This document shows positions 18,267-28,167 of a stretch of DNA of 64,000 bases, piece after piece. The translations under genes were made by a program, and so were the position numbers. The stretch is from Amycolatopsis sp. CA-126428 (lineage in GTDB: Bacteria > Actinomycetota > Actinomycetes > Mycobacteriales > Pseudonocardiaceae), in contig NZ_PPHF01000032.1 of NCBI RefSeq assembly GCF_002904335.1, forward strand, positions 30,479 to 94,478, given 5' to 3'. Position 1 is the first letter of the stretch; the number at the start of each line of letters is the position of its first letter. The notes under the pieces were generated by a model. That model was given only the letters and a program-made list of their open reading frames with translations. It had not been told where the DNA came from and searched no databases.

Positions 18267-18880
18267 CGGGCGGCCTGCGCAGGTTCCGCACTCCCGTCCG
18301 GCGCGCCGCGCCGGGCGAGAAGTGCGAGATGTGCGCGGAACCGATCAGCGCGGAGCACGGGCACGTCATCGACCTCGAATCCCGCACGATCCTGTGCACC
18401 TGCCGGGGCTGCTACCTGCTCTTCACCCACCGCGGGGCGGGCGGGAAGCGGCACCGGGCGGTGCCGGACCGCTTCCGGCACGCGCCACGCTTCGGGCCGG
18501 GGACGGCGCTGTGGGAGACGGCCGGGATCCCGGTGAAGACGGCGTTCCTGTTCCGCAATTCGGTGCAGGACCGCCCGGTCGCGTTCTACCCGAGCCCGGC
18601 GGGGGCGACCGAGTCGCTGCTGCCGCTCGGCACGTGGGACGAGCTGCGAGCGGGCACGCCGGCGTTCGCCGACATCGCCGACGACGTCGAAGCCCTGCTG
18701 CTGAACCAGCTCGACCGGGGTTTCGAGGGCTTCCTGGTACCGATCGACGTCTGCTACGAGCTGGTCGGGATCGTGCGCTCGACGTGGCGGGGCTTCGACG
18801 GCGGCACCGAAGCGCACGAGGCCATCGACGGGTTCTTCGCCCGCCTGCGGGAACGCAGCGAGGTCGTGGCCGATGGCTGA
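18263..18880 (+). CDS. DUF5947 hydrogenase-associated protein
   Basis: A 205-residue protein starting at GTG inside the previous stop. It has CEMCAEPI and, about 24 residues on, CTCRGCYLLF, four cysteines arranged like a zinc ribbon or rubredoxin-type site. The remainder, with VAFYPSPAGATESLLPL and PIDVCYELVGIVR, matches DUF5947, a family found almost only in these hydrogenase operons. Function is unproven; a metal-binding assembly or redox partner role is plausible. Confidence 0.8.
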   Translation: MTGGLRRFRTPVRRAAPGEKCEMCAEPISAEHGHVIDLESRTILCTCRGCYLLFTHRGAGGKRHRAVPDRFRHAPRFGPGTALWETAGIPVKTAFLFRNSVQDRPVAFYPSPAGATESLLPLGTWDELRAGTPAFADIADDVEALLLNQLDRGFEGFLVPIDVCYELVGIVRSTWRGFDGGTEAHEAIDGFFARLRERSEVVADG

Positions 18881-19502
18881 GCTGACCTTCGACTGCATCG
18901 ACGTCCGGCCGCTGAAGTACGCCGCGTCGCCGACGCTGGCGTTCAAGCTGCGGATCTCCGAGCTGACCGGGCAGCCCGTCCACGCGATGGTGCTGCGCGT
19001 CCAGATCCGCATCGAGCCGCAGCGCCGCCGGTACGCCGACGAGGAGTCGGAGCTGCTCACCCACCTCTTCGGCGAGCGGTCCCGGTGGGGCGAGACGCTG
19101 AAGCCGTTCCAGTTCACGACGGTTTCGGTGACCGTGCCGGGGTTCTCCGGCGCCACCGAGGTCGACGCCGAGGTGCCGTGCACCTACGACCTCGAAGTCG
19201 CGGCCGGCAAGTACTTCCACGCGCTGTCCGAGGGTGTCGTGCCGATGGTGCTGCTGTTCAGCGGGACGGTGTTCGGTAAGGGCGGGCCGGGGTTCTGGGT
19301 CGAGCAGGTGCCGTGGCACACCCAGGCCGAGTACCGGATGCCGGTGACCGTCTGGGACGAGCTGATGTCCCGCTACTTCCCGAACGTCGTGTGGATCAAG
19401 CTGCCGCGGGAGACGGTGGACGCGCTGCTCAAGTACAAGGCGGCCAACGCCATCCCGACCTGGGAAGCCGCCGTCGAGCAACTGCTGGCGGGTGGGCCGT
19501 GA
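18873..19502 (+). CDS. DUF6084 hydrogenase-associated protein
   Basis: A 209-residue soluble protein of the DUF6084 type (MAELTFDCIDVRPLKYAASP start, then VPCTYDLEVAAGKYFHAL and PGFWVEQVPWH). It overlaps the DUF5947 gene by eight bases and the next gene by GTGA, so all three are made together. Predicted mostly beta. There are no metal motifs or membrane segments. Its restriction to group 1h operons suggests a dedicated assembly or complex-forming role; no function is known. Confidence 0.78.
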   Translation: MAELTFDCIDVRPLKYAASPTLAFKLRISELTGQPVHAMVLRVQIRIEPQRRRYADEESELLTHLFGERSRWGETLKPFQFTTVSVTVPGFSGATEVDAEVPCTYDLEVAAGKYFHALSEGVVPMVLLFSGTVFGKGGPGFWVEQVPWHTQAEYRMPVTVWDELMSRYFPNVVWIKLPRETVDALLKYKAANAIPTWEAAVEQLLAGGP

Positions 19503-20653
19503 ACGCCGGAGAGCAGGCCCGCGCGGTCGGGGACGCCGTGCTCTACGAGGGCTACCTCCTCTACCCGTACCGGGCGTCGGCGCCGAAGAACCGGGTGCGC
19601 TGGCAGTGGGGCGTGCTGGTGCCGCCGTCGTACGCGTCGGCCGAGATCGGCGAGCACTCCTCCGCCCGCGTCGAATGCCTCGCCGAACCGGCGGACCACC
19701 CGATCCTGCACGTCAAGCTGCGGTTCCTCCAGGCGCGGACGCGGCTCGACACCGAATGGGACGAAGCCGTCGAGCACGAAGTCGACTTCGAGCTGCCCCT
19801 ATCGCCACTCCCGGTCGAGACGCCCTTCCAGGTGCCGGGCGACGGGCAGCGGACGCAGGAGCTGTCCGGTGTCCTCACCGCCCGCGCCGACCCGCTCGAC
19901 GGGCCGTTCGGCGGCGCCCGGCTGCGGCTGGACCTGCACAACACGACGTCGTGGCCCGCCGACGGCGTCCGCGAGCACGCCCTGCGGCACGCGCTGCTCG
20001 CCGCCCACCTCGTGCTCAGCGTCGACACCGGGCACTTCCTGTCGATGCTGGACCCGCCCGAGTGGGCGAAACCCGCGGTCGAGGCCTGCCGGCAGGAGCG
20101 GCTGTGGCCGGTGCTGATCGGCGACACCGCACGCAGCACGGTGGTGCTCGCGTCGCCGATCATCCTCTACGACGACCCGGCGATCGCGCCGGAAAGCCCG
20201 GGTGACCTGTTCGACGGCACCGAGATCGACGAGATCCTGACGCTGCGCACGATGACGCTGACCGAGGAGGAGAAGCGCGAGGCCCGGGCCACCGACCCGC
20301 GCGCCGCGGCCATCGTGGACCGCGTCGACGCGATGCCGCCCGAACTGCTCGAACGGCTGCACGGCGCGGTCCGGTCCCTGCGGCCGGTCCAGCCTTCCGT
20401 GACCGTCGCGGGCGTCCGCGTCGCCGAAGGGTCTCGCGTGCGGCTGCGGCCGAACCTGCGCGGCGCCGACGCCCAGGACATGTTCCTCGCCGGCCTGGTC
20501 GCCACGGTCCGGACCGTGCTGACCGATGTGGACGGTGTCACGTACGTCGCGGTCACCCTCGACGACGACCCGGGCGCCGACCTGCAGCACACGCACGGCC
20601 GGTACCGGTACTTCTCCCCCGACGAGATCGAGCCCCTGGAGGGTGCGGAATGA
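19499..20653 (+). CDS. Hydrogenase-operon hypothetical protein
   Basis: A 384-residue protein beginning at GTG in the stop of the DUF6084 gene and ending in the ATGA overlap with the maturation protease. The N-terminus (DAVLYEGYLLYPYRASAPKNRVRWQWGVL is the conserved stretch, split here over residues ~11-40) is typical of a family that travels with group 1h hydrogenases. The C-terminal ~90 residues (GSRVRLRPNLRGADAQDMFLAG to DDDPGADLQH) resemble a small beta-barrel seen in nickel-hydrogenase accessory proteins. No catalytic motif is recognised. Confidence 0.75.
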   Translation: MNAGEQARAVGDAVLYEGYLLYPYRASAPKNRVRWQWGVLVPPSYASAEIGEHSSARVECLAEPADHPILHVKLRFLQARTRLDTEWDEAVEHEVDFELPLSPLPVETPFQVPGDGQRTQELSGVLTARADPLDGPFGGARLRLDLHNTTSWPADGVREHALRHALLAAHLVLSVDTGHFLSMLDPPEWAKPAVEACRQERLWPVLIGDTARSTVVLASPIILYDDPAIAPESPGDLFDGTEIDEILTLRTMTLTEEEKREARATDPRAAAIVDRVDAMPPELLERLHGAVRSLRPVQPSVTVAGVRVAEGSRVRLRPNLRGADAQDMFLAGLVATVRTVLTDVDGVTYVAVTLDDDPGADLQHTHGRYRYFSPDEIEPLEGAE

Positions 20654-21147
20654 GACCCCGGGTCCTGGTCGCCGGCATCGGCAACATCTTCCTGAGCGAC
20701 GACGGTTTCGGCGTGGAAGTCGTCAAGGAACTGGCGGGCACCGACCTGCCCGAATGGGTCCGGCTCGCCGACTACGGCATCGCCGGCATGCACCTCGCCT
20801 ACGACCTGACGGCCGGCTACGAAACGACGATCCTGCTCGACGCGACGCCGCACGGACGCCCGCCCGGCACGCTCTCGCTCATCGAGGCGGACGTCGGCGA
20901 CAACGCCGCTGTGACCCAGATCGACGCGCACGGCATGCAGCCCGAAGCCGTGTTCCGGCTGCTGCGGCTGCTCGGCGGGGACGCCGGCCGGGTGCTGATC
21001 GTCGGCTGCGAACCCGGGTGCGTCGACGAAGGGATCGGCCTGTCCCCGGCGGTCGCGGCCGCGGTGCCGGCCGCGGTCCGCGCCGTCACCGAACTCGCCT
21101 GGGGCACCCGCCCCGAGCTGCCGGTCAAGGAAAAGACGGAGGTCTGA
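20650..21147 (+). CDS. [NiFe] hydrogenase maturation endopeptidase
   Basis: A 165-residue HyaD/HybD/HycI-type protease. It has GIGNIFLSDDGFGVEVVKEL near the N-terminus, a DYGIAGMHLAY segment and the downstream DAHGMQPEAVF, supplying the acidic and histidine residues that read the nickel in the immature large subunit. It should clip the 23-residue tail of HhyL after His575. ATG 20650 overlaps the upstream stop, and hypC begins three bases after its own stop. Confidence 0.92.
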   Translation: MRPRVLVAGIGNIFLSDDGFGVEVVKELAGTDLPEWVRLADYGIAGMHLAYDLTAGYETTILLDATPHGRPPGTLSLIEADVGDNAAVTQIDAHGMQPEAVFRLLRLLGGDAGRVLIVGCEPGCVDEGIGLSPAVAAAVPAAVRAVTELAWGTRPELPVKEKTEV

Positions 21148-21150
21148 GCC

Positions 21151-21423
21151 ATGTGCCTCGGCATACCGGGCGAGATCATCGAGATCAGCGAGGAGCGCCC
21201 GGACCTCGCGAAGGTGTCGGTCAGCGGTGTCAAGCGCACCATCAACATCGGCCTGCTCGAAGACGACCCGCCGAAGCCCGGCGAGTGGATCCTCATCCAC
21301 GTCGGCTTCGCACTGTCCAAAATAGACGAGCAGGAGGCCGCGGCCGCGCTGGAGTTCCTCGAGAGCATCGGCAAGGCGTACGAGGACGAGATGGCCGCCC
21401 TGCTCGAATCCCGGATCGAATAG
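21151..21423 (+). CDS. hypC: Hydrogenase maturation chaperone HypC
   Basis: A 90-residue HypC with the canonical MCLGIPGEI start; Cys2 binds the Fe(CN)2CO unit together with HypD and then docks on the large-subunit precursor. VGFALSKIDEQEAAAALEFL is the typical HypC C-terminal helix. It is the second HypC-fold gene in the operon, the first (13932-14168) lacking Cys2. Confidence 0.95.
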   Translation: MCLGIPGEIIEISEERPDLAKVSVSGVKRTINIGLLEDDPPKPGEWILIHVGFALSKIDEQEAAAALEFLESIGKAYEDEMAALLESRIE

Positions 21424-21431
21424 GAGGCGTC

Positions 21432-22559
21432 ATGCGCTTCGTCGACGAGTTCCGCGACGCGGAGAAGGCGCGGGCGCTGTCCGCGAAGATCACGTCGCTG
21501 TGCGAGCCGGGCCGCCACTACAAGTTCATGGAGGTCTGCGGCGGGCACACGCACACCATCTACAAGCACGGCCTCGAGGACTACCTGCCCGAGAGCATCA
21601 CGCTGGTGCACGGGCCGGGCTGCCCGGTGTGCGTGATCCCGATGGGCCGCATCGACGACGCCATCCACATCGCCCGGCAGCCCGGCGTGCTCATGACGTC
21701 GTTCGGCGACATGATGCGCGTGCCCGGCTCCGGCGGGAACTTCTTCGACTCCAACGCCGAGGGCACCAACATCCGGATGGTGTATTCGCCGCTGGACTCG
21801 CTGAAGATCGCGCGGCAGAACCCGGACCTGCGCGTGGTGTTCATGGCCATCGGGTTCGAGACGACGACGCCGTCCACCGCGATGACGCTGCTGCGCGCGG
21901 CCGCCGAGGGCATCGAGAACTTCTCGGTGTTCGGCAACCACGTCACGATCATCCCGGCGATCAAGGCCATCCTCGACTCCCCCGACCTGCGGCTCGACGG
22001 CTTCATCGGGCCGGGGCACGTGTCGACGGTGATCGGCTGCCGTCCCTACGAGTTCATCGCCCGCGACTACGGCAAGCCCGTCGTGGTCGCCGGGTTCGAG
22101 CCCTTGGACATCCTGCAGTCGATCTACCTGCTGATGCTGCAGCTGTCCTCGGGACGCTCCGAAGTGGAGAACCAGTACTCGCGCGTGGTGCCCTGGAACG
22201 GCAACATCGTGGCGCTGAAGGCCATCAACGAGGTGATGGAGCTGCGGCCGTACTTCGAGTGGCGCGGCCTCGGGTTCATCACGCACTCGGCGATGGCGAT
22301 CCGCGGGAAGTACGCGAAGTTCGACGCCGAACGGATCTTCGAGATCCCCGGCCTGCGCGTCGCCGACCCGAAGGCGTGCCAGTGCGGCGAGGTGCTCAAG
22401 GGCGTGCTGAAACCGTGGGAGTGCAAGGTGTTCGGCACCGCGTGCACCCCGGAGACGCCGATCGGGACGTGCATGGTCTCGCCCGAAGGCGCCTGCGCGG
22501 CGTACTACAACTTCGGCCGGTTCAGCCGCCAGCGCGTCCGGGAGGCGAGCCGCGCATGA
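21432..22559 (+). CDS. hypD: Hydrogenase maturation factor HypD
   Basis: A 375-residue HypD, the FeS protein on which cyanide and CO are attached to iron. It has the conserved MEVCGGHTH, VHGPGCPVCV and FETTTPSTA motifs and a C-terminal cluster-binding region (ACQCGEVLKG, ECKVFGTACTPETPIG, CMVSPEGACAAYY). The ATG at 21432 follows GGAGG. Its stop overlaps hypE (ATGA). Confidence 0.96.
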   Translation: MRFVDEFRDAEKARALSAKITSLCEPGRHYKFMEVCGGHTHTIYKHGLEDYLPESITLVHGPGCPVCVIPMGRIDDAIHIARQPGVLMTSFGDMMRVPGSGGNFFDSNAEGTNIRMVYSPLDSLKIARQNPDLRVVFMAIGFETTTPSTAMTLLRAAAEGIENFSVFGNHVTIIPAIKAILDSPDLRLDGFIGPGHVSTVIGCRPYEFIARDYGKPVVVAGFEPLDILQSIYLLMLQLSSGRSEVENQYSRVVPWNGNIVALKAINEVMELRPYFEWRGLGFITHSAMAIRGKYAKFDAERIFEIPGLRVADPKACQCGEVLKGVLKPWECKVFGTACTPETPIGTCMVSPEGACAAYYNFGRFSRQRVREASRA

Positions 22560-23632
22560 CCACCACCGAGCGCGAGCAGCAGGTCCTCGAGCGCATCGAG
22601 CGGGCGCGGCGCCGGCGCGCGAAGGTGCGGGAAGAACGCATCACGTTGTCCCACGGCGCCGGCGGCAAGTCGACGCACACGCTCATCGAAGCCGTGTTCC
22701 TCGACGCGTTCCGCAACCCGCTGCTCGAGCCCCTCGAAGACGCCGCATCGCTGACCATCGGCGACGCCCGCCTGGCCCTGACGACGGACTCGTACGTCGT
22801 CTCGCCGCTGTTCTTCCCCGGCGGGAACATCGGCGACCTGGCGGTCAACGGCACGGTGAACGACCTCGCCGTCTCCGGCGCGCGGCCGCTGTACCTCACC
22901 GCGGGATTCATCCTCGAAGAAGGTTTCCCCGTCGAGGACCTGCTGAAGATCGTCGATTCGATGAAGGCGGCGGCTCTTGCGGCGGACGTCCAGATCGTCA
23001 CCGGCGACACGAAGGTCGTGCAGCGCGGCAAGGCCGACGGCGTCTACATCAACACCGCCGGGGTCGGAGTGCTCACCCGCACCGGGCTCGGCGTCGCCAC
23101 CGCGAAGCCCGGAGACGCCGTCCTCGTCTCCGGGCCGATCGGCGACCACGGCGTCACGATCATGCTGGCCCGCGGCGAGCTGGACATCGACGCCGACCTC
23201 GAATCCGACACCGCACCGGTGCACGACCTGGTGGCCGGGCTGCTGGCCGCGGTGCCCGGCGTGCGCGCGATGCGCGACGCGACCCGCGGCGGCGTCGCGA
23301 CCATCCTCAACGAGATCGCGAAGGCCGCGGAGGTCGCCGTGGTCGTCGACGAGAAGGCCGTCCCGGTGCGGGACGAGGTCCGCGGCGCGTCGGAGCTGCT
23401 CGGCATCGACCCGCTGTACGTCGCCTGCGAAGGCCGGATCGTGGTCGTCGTCGACGGCACCCGGGCCGCGGACGCGCTGGCCGCGTTGCGCGCGCACCCG
23501 CTCGGCGCGGACGCCGCCGTGATCGGGCGGATCGCCGACGACCCACCCGGGATCGTGCTGCTGAACACCGCGTTCGGCGGCACCCGGATCGTGGACCTGC
23601 TGGTCGGGGATCCGCTGCCGAGGATCTGCTGA
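22556..23632 (+). CDS. hypE: Carbamoyl dehydratase HypE
   Basis: A 358-residue PurM-like ATPase ending in the essential C-terminal cysteine (PRIC), which is carbamoylated by HypF and dehydrated to a thiocyanate that supplies the CN ligands. LSHGAGGKSTHTLIEA, LTTDSYVVSPLFFPGGNIG and DATRGGVATILNEIA are hallmark motifs. The N-terminal ~28 residues are a charged extension common in actinobacterial HypE. It overlaps hypD by four bases and precedes hypA by one base. Confidence 0.96.
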   Translation: MTTTEREQQVLERIERARRRRAKVREERITLSHGAGGKSTHTLIEAVFLDAFRNPLLEPLEDAASLTIGDARLALTTDSYVVSPLFFPGGNIGDLAVNGTVNDLAVSGARPLYLTAGFILEEGFPVEDLLKIVDSMKAAALAADVQIVTGDTKVVQRGKADGVYINTAGVGVLTRTGLGVATAKPGDAVLVSGPIGDHGVTIMLARGELDIDADLESDTAPVHDLVAGLLAAVPGVRAMRDATRGGVATILNEIAKAAEVAVVVDEKAVPVRDEVRGASELLGIDPLYVACEGRIVVVVDGTRAADALAALRAHPLGADAAVIGRIADDPPGIVLLNTAFGGTRIVDLLVGDPLPRIC

Positions 23633-23633
23633 A

Positions 23634-23969
23634 ATGCACGAAATGGCGATCACGCAGTCGGTCGTCGACGCGATCGTCGCCAAGCTGGGCGACGCGGCGG
23701 TGACCAGCGTGCGGCTGGAGATCGGGCGGCTGTCCGGCGTGGTGCCGGACAGCGTCCGGTTCTGCTTCGACGTCCTCTGCACGGGGACGTCGCTCGAAGG
23801 CGCCCGGCTGGACATCGCCGAGCCGTCCGGGCGGGCGCGCTGCCGGGCCTGCGGCGACGAGTTCTCCCTCGACGATTTCATCCTGCTGTGTCCCTGCGGC
23901 AGCGCCGACGTCGCGGTGCTCGCCGGGCGCGAACTGCGCATCACCTCGGTGGAGGTCGGTCATGTGTGA
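23634..23969 (+). CDS. hypA: Nickel-insertion protein HypA
   Basis: A 111-residue HypA with the [15 protein letters not shown]-terminus; His2 and the adjacent residues bind nickel. The zinc site is built from CRACGDEF and LCPCGSADV, the second pair spaced C-x-C, a spacing seen in some actinobacterial HypA rather than C-x2-C. It overlaps hypB by eight bases. Confidence 0.94.
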   Translation: MHEMAITQSVVDAIVAKLGDAAVTSVRLEIGRLSGVVPDSVRFCFDVLCTGTSLEGARLDIAEPSGRARCRACGDEFSLDDFILLCPCGSADVAVLAGRELRITSVEVGHV

Positions 23970-24657
23970 CACCTGCGGTTGCTCGGACGCGGACGTCCGG
24001 ATCACCGACCACGACCGGACGGTGGTCATGGAGCAGGACATCCTGGCGAAGAACGACGAACTCGCGTCGCACAACCGCACGCACCTGCGTGAGGGAGGTG
24101 TCTTCGCGATCAACCTGATGAGCTCGCCCGGCGCCGGCAAGACGACGCTGCTGGAGCGGACCATCCGCGACCTCGACAGGCCCTGCGCGGTGATCGAAGG
24201 CGACCAGGAGACGCTGCTGGACGCCGAGCGGATCAAGGCCACCGGCGCGCCGGTGGTGCAGATCAACACCGGCGCGGGCTGTCACCTGGATGCGGCCATG
24301 CTGCACCGGGCGCTGCATTCGCTGTCGCCCGCACCCGGCTCGACGCTGTTCATCGAGAACGTCGGCAACCTGGTCTGCCCGGCGTTGTTCGACCTCGGCG
24401 AGGCGGCGCGGGTCGTGGTCCTGTCGGTGACCGAGGGGCCCGGGAAGCCGCTGAAGTACCCGCACATGTTCGCCGCGACGGACCTGGTGCTGCTGAACAA
24501 GGTCGACCTGCTGCCCTACGTCGACTTCGACGTCGCCGAGTTCGAGCGGGACGTCCGCCGGGTGAACCCGTCGGCCGCGCTGCTCCAGGTCAGCGCGACC
24601 CGCGGCAACGGCCTCACCGGGTGGTACGACTGGCTACGGCGACCTGACCGAAGCTGA
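23962..24657 (+). CDS. hypB: Nickel-insertion GTPase HypB
   Basis: A 231-residue GTPase with an N-terminal CDTCGC nickel-binding motif, a P-loop SSPGAGKTT around residue 54-62, the metal-site motif NTGAGCHLD and NKVDLLPY for guanine recognition. It lacks the His-rich stretch that some HypB proteins use for nickel storage. It is the last gene of the 15-gene operon and its 3' end overlaps the convergent hypF by 44 bases. Confidence 0.95.
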   Translation: MCDTCGCSDADVRITDHDRTVVMEQDILAKNDELASHNRTHLREGGVFAINLMSSPGAGKTTLLERTIRDLDRPCAVIEGDQETLLDAERIKATGAPVVQINTGAGCHLDAAMLHRALHSLSPAPGSTLFIENVGNLVCPALFDLGEAARVVVLSVTEGPGKPLKYPHMFAATDLVLLNKVDLLPYVDFDVAEFERDVRRVNPSAALLQVSATRGNGLTGWYDWLRRPDRS

Positions 24658-26764
24658 TCCCGCCGTCGTTGGCGGGCACGTTCCGGTGGGTCAGGACGCG
24701 GAAGCCGTGCTGTTCCAGGCCTGCCACGGTCCGGTCGAGCAGCAGGACGTTCTGGAACACCCCGCCGGAGAGCGCGACCGTCGTGCTGTGGTCCCTCAGC
24801 CGGTGGCAGGTCTCCACGATCGCCGCGGCGACCCCGTTGTGGAACCGGGCGGCTCGCTTCGCCTTCGGGGCGGTGTCGTCCAGGAGAGCGGCGATGAGAT
24901 CCTCACCGTGGACGACGACGTCGATGCGGGCCCGGTAGGCGGACCGTTCGGTGGGATCGGCGAGCTGTTCCAGCTCGATGGCGGCCTGGCCTTCGTAAGT
25001 GATGGTCTCGCGGACACCGAGCAGCGCGGCCGCGGCGTCGAAGAGCCGGCCGGCACTGGACGTCAGGGGTGAGTTGAGGCCGCTGCGTTTCAGTTTCACG
25101 ATGGGTTCGCCGGCGGGCCGCCCGAGTTCGTCCACATAGGACGCCGCCATCCGCCAGGGCTGCCGGATGGCCATGGCGCCGCCGGGCATGGCGACCGGCC
25201 GCAGGTGGGTGAGTCGTTCGTAGCCGCTCAGATCGGCCAGGAGGAACTCGCCGCCCCAGATGGTGCCGTCGGGCCCGAAACCGGTGCCGTCGAAGGCGAC
25301 ACCGAGCACCGGGTCCTGGTGGTCGTTGTCGGCCAGGCAAGCGGCGATGTGCGCGTGGTGGTGCTGCACGCCCAGCAGTTCGACGTCCTGTTCGAGCGCG
25401 TACTTCGTGGACAGGTACTCGGGGTGCAGGTCGTGCGCGACGAGCACCGGGTCGACGTCGAAGAGGTGCTTGAAGTGCGCGATCCCCTCGGTGAACGCTT
25501 TGAGCGTCTCGTAGTTCTCGAGGTCGCCGATGTGGTGCGAGACGAAGGCGTGGCGGCCCTTGGCGAGGCAGAACGTGTTCTTGAGCTCGGCGCCGCAGCC
25601 GAGGAGGTGCTTCTTCGTTTCGAGCCGGACCGGCTCGGGCGCGTAGCCGCGTGACCGCCGCTGGAGCTGCGTTCGCCCTCGGACGATGCGCACCACGGAG
25701 TCGTCGGTGCGGATGTGGATGGGCCGGTCGTGGGTGAGGAAGGCGTCGGCGATGTCCTTCAGGCGGCCGAGGTCTTCATCGCGGTAGACGATGGGCTCGT
25801 CGGAGACGTTGGCGCTGGTCAGCACGATCGGCCCGGTCTGCGCCAGCAGCAGGTGGTGCAGCGGGGTGTAGGGCAGCATGAGCCCGATCCGCCGGTTCCC
25901 GGGCGCGACGGCGGCCGCGAGGTCCGCCTTCTTCGGCAGCAGCACGATGGGCCGCCGCCGGCTGCCGAGTGCTTCTTCGGCCGCCGTGTCGACGTCGGCC
26001 AGCTCCCGGGCCTGCGCCAGGCCGGCGACCATGACGGCGAACGGCTTGTCCTCGCGGTGCTTGCGCTGCCGGAGCCGTCGCGCGGCTTCCTCGTGCCGGG
26101 CGCCGACGGCGAGGTGGTAGCCGCCGAGCCCTTTGATCGCGACCACTTTCCCGGCCCGCAGGGCGTCGACGGTCGCCTGGAGCGGATCCCCGCCCCCGGG
26201 CTCGAACCGCAGCGTGGGCCCGCAGGCCGGGCAGCAGACGGGCTGGGCGTGGAACCGCCGGTCGGCCGGGTCCTCGTACTCCTGCTTGCACTCGGCGCAC
26301 ATCGCGAAGGCGGCCATGGTGGTGAGCGGCCGGTCGTAGGGCACGCCCCGGACGATGGTGAACCGCGGGCCGCAGTTCGTGCAGTTCACGAACGGGTACC
26401 GGAACCGCCGGTCCGCGGGATCGGAGAGTTCGCGGAGGCAGTCGTCACAGGTGGCGGAATCGGCGGAGATCAACGTATCGGCACCGCCGCCGCGCGGGCT
26501 CCCGACTATCTTGAACCCGGCCCCGCCCACGGCGGGAATTTCCCGCACCCGCACGTCATCGACCAGGGCCAGGGGCGGCGCTTCGGCCGTGAGCGCGCCG
26601 ACGAAGCGGTCGACCCCCGACCGCGCCCCTTCGACCTCGGCGAAGACACCGTGCACGTCGTTGCCGACGAACCCGCTGAGCCCGAGCCGCACCGCCAGCT
26701 GGTGGACGAAGGGCCGGAACCCCACGCCCTGAACCACCCCGACGACCCGGACCGCGACCCGCAC
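24614..26764 (-). CDS. hypF: Carbamoyltransferase HypF
   Basis: A ~716-residue HypF that makes carbamoyl-adenylate from carbamoyl phosphate and passes it to HypE. In order it has an acylphosphatase domain ([13 protein letters not shown] near the start), two zinc fingers ([27 protein letters not shown]), a YrdC-like domain ([15 protein letters not shown]) and a Kae1-like domain with the [15 protein letters not shown] metal motif. GTG 26764 fits the usual N-terminus; the frame is open further up with no ATG. It is convergent with, and overlaps, hypB, so it has its own promoter in the 255-base region shared with the divergent ricin-domain gene. Confidence 0.94.
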   Translation of the reverse strand: MRVAVRVVGVVQGVGFRPFVHQLAVRLGLSGFVGNDVHGVFAEVEGARSGVDRFVGALTAEAPPLALVDDVRVREIPAVGGAGFKIVGSPRGGGADTLISADSATCDDCLRELSDPADRRFRYPFVNCTNCGPRFTIVRGVPYDRPLTTMAAFAMCAECKQEYEDPADRRFHAQPVCCPACGPTLRFEPGGGDPLQATVDALRAGKVVAIKGLGGYHLAVGARHEEAARRLRQRKHREDKPFAVMVAGLAQARELADVDTAAEEALGSRRRPIVLLPKKADLAAAVAPGNRRIGLMLPYTPLHHLLLAQTGPIVLTSANVSDEPIVYRDEDLGRLKDIADAFLTHDRPIHIRTDDSVVRIVRGRTQLQRRSRGYAPEPVRLETKKHLLGCGAELKNTFCLAKGRHAFVSHHIGDLENYETLKAFTEGIAHFKHLFDVDPVLVAHDLHPEYLSTKYALEQDVELLGVQHHHAHIAACLADNDHQDPVLGVAFDGTGFGPDGTIWGGEFLLADLSGYERLTHLRPVAMPGGAMAIRQPWRMAASYVDELGRPAGEPIVKLKRSGLNSPLTSSAGRLFDAAAALLGVRETITYEGQAAIELEQLADPTERSAYRARIDVVVHGEDLIAALLDDTAPKAKRAARFHNGVAAAIVETCHRLRDHSTTVALSGGVFQNVLLLDRTVAGLEQHGFRVLTHRNVPANDGGISFGQVAVASRTTR

Positions 26765-27019
26765 CCGCTCAGTCTGCGCCCGAGCCGCCGGGGTCGCTAC
26801 CGCATGGGCCGGGCCGCTGCTCGATCTCCGCGAACCGCGGAACACGATCGCCTCGACGAGCTCCTTCGTGCCGATCACGTCCGCGTCGTCGCGCCGGGCC
26901 GAAGTAATTCCGGAGCGGGCGGCAACCTTTTCGGGCCCGGCGGCAACTGAGCGGCAGAGCTGCGGACGACCCACCGCCAAGCCGCCTGCTCCGGCCCGGC
27001 AGACCCGAGGAGTGCTGCT

Positions 27020-28060
27020 TTGAGGAAGACCAGGTCCACCGGTGCCCGGCACGCCGCCGCCGGGCCACGGGGACGCACCGGCCACCGTGGCCGCCGGGTG
27101 GCGATCGCCCTGGCGGTGGGCGTCTCCGCACTCGTCGTTCGCTCCCTGGTGCGCACGCCGGACGAGCCCGTGCGAGTCGACTCGGCCGCCTACTACCAGT
27201 TCGTCTCGGTGCGTGACGGCAGCGCGCTGGACGTGGCCGGTGCCGACGGGTTCCGGATCCGGCAGGAGAAACGCGCCGACGCCGCAACTCAGCAGTGGCA
27301 GCTCAAGGGCCTGGCCGGCGGCTACTGCCGGCTGGTCAACCGCAGCAGCGGGAAGGTGCTGGGCCGGTCCGCCACGTCGGTGGCCGACGTCGAACAGCAG
27401 TCGGACACCGGCGCCACCGCCCAGCAGTGGCAGCTCACCGACGTCGGCGGCGGCGCGGTGAAGATCGTCTCGCGCGACGGCGGGATGGTCCTGAGCGTGA
27501 CCGGCGGCACCGACCGCCACGTGGTCGTCCAGTCCGCCGACCGGGGCACCGCCGACCAGCGGTGGAACCTGGCCAAAGCCGAAACCGCCGCGACGCGGGC
27601 GGCGCCCCCCGCGGTGGCCGCGGCCCCGATCGCCGGTGGCGGCTTCGTCACCGGGGCCGTGGTGGCCGACCGCGCCGGCGGGCTCCCCGGAGGGCGCCTC
27701 GAGGCCGCTCCGGGCCTCGCCGGGGACCGGGGGATCGCGGACCGCGGCGGGCTGCTGCACGCCACCGACGGCGGAGCGAGCTTCAGCAAGCTCGGCGAGG
27801 TGGGCGGGGCCGACGCCGTCGGCTTCGGCAAGGCCGCCCCGGGCGCGCGCCACCCCGCCCTCCACCTCGCCGGCACCGTCAACAGCGTCACCGGGCTCGT
27901 CCGCTCCACCGACGGCGCCGCCGCCCGGAAGCGGATCAACGACGACCGGCACCGGCACGGCGGGGGCGCCGGTGCCATCACCGGCGACCCCGACGTGTTC
28001 GGCCGGGTCTGTCCGGGGTCCGCCGCGGCCCGTGGTGTGCTGTACGGCGACCCGTCCTGA
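27020..28060 (+). CDS. Membrane-anchored ricin-lectin fused to a collapsed GH74 fragment
   Basis: A 346-residue protein starting at TTG (GAGGAG seven bases upstream). Residues 25-45 are a membrane anchor or signal, and 55-195 form a ricin-type beta-trefoil (QQWQLKGL, QQWQLTDV, QRWNLAKA). From about 205 on, short pieces match GH74 xyloglucanases: GGFVTGAVVADR, GGLLHATDGGASFSKLGEVG, VGFGKAAPGARHPALHLAGT, RINDDRHRHGG, and ITGDPDVFGRV to LYGDP at the end. The catalytic Asp regions and most propeller blades are missing, so it cannot be an active GH74. It may be a non-catalytic binding protein or a decaying gene. Confidence 0.65.
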   Translation: MRKTRSTGARHAAAGPRGRTGHRGRRVAIALAVGVSALVVRSLVRTPDEPVRVDSAAYYQFVSVRDGSALDVAGADGFRIRQEKRADAATQQWQLKGLAGGYCRLVNRSSGKVLGRSATSVADVEQQSDTGATAQQWQLTDVGGGAVKIVSRDGGMVLSVTGGTDRHVVVQSADRGTADQRWNLAKAETAATRAAPPAVAAAPIAGGGFVTGAVVADRAGGLPGGRLEAAPGLAGDRGIADRGGLLHATDGGASFSKLGEVGGADAVGFGKAAPGARHPALHLAGTVNSVTGLVRSTDGAAARKRINDDRHRHGGGAGAITGDPDVFGRVCPGSAAARGVLYGDPS

Positions 28061-28167
28061 ACACAGGCCGCACCGGCCGGGTCGCGCGAGCGCCGGCCCG
28101 GCCGGTGGCCACCGGTACGTTGCCGCCCCGGAGCGGCGCATGGGCAGGAAGAGGGCAGACGGGACAC

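Noticed and set aside
26764..26929. Extension of hypF upstream to GTG codons near 26880-26890
   Set aside because: The extra residues do not match the HypF acylphosphatase start and no ribosome-binding site was convincing, so the shorter start was chosen.
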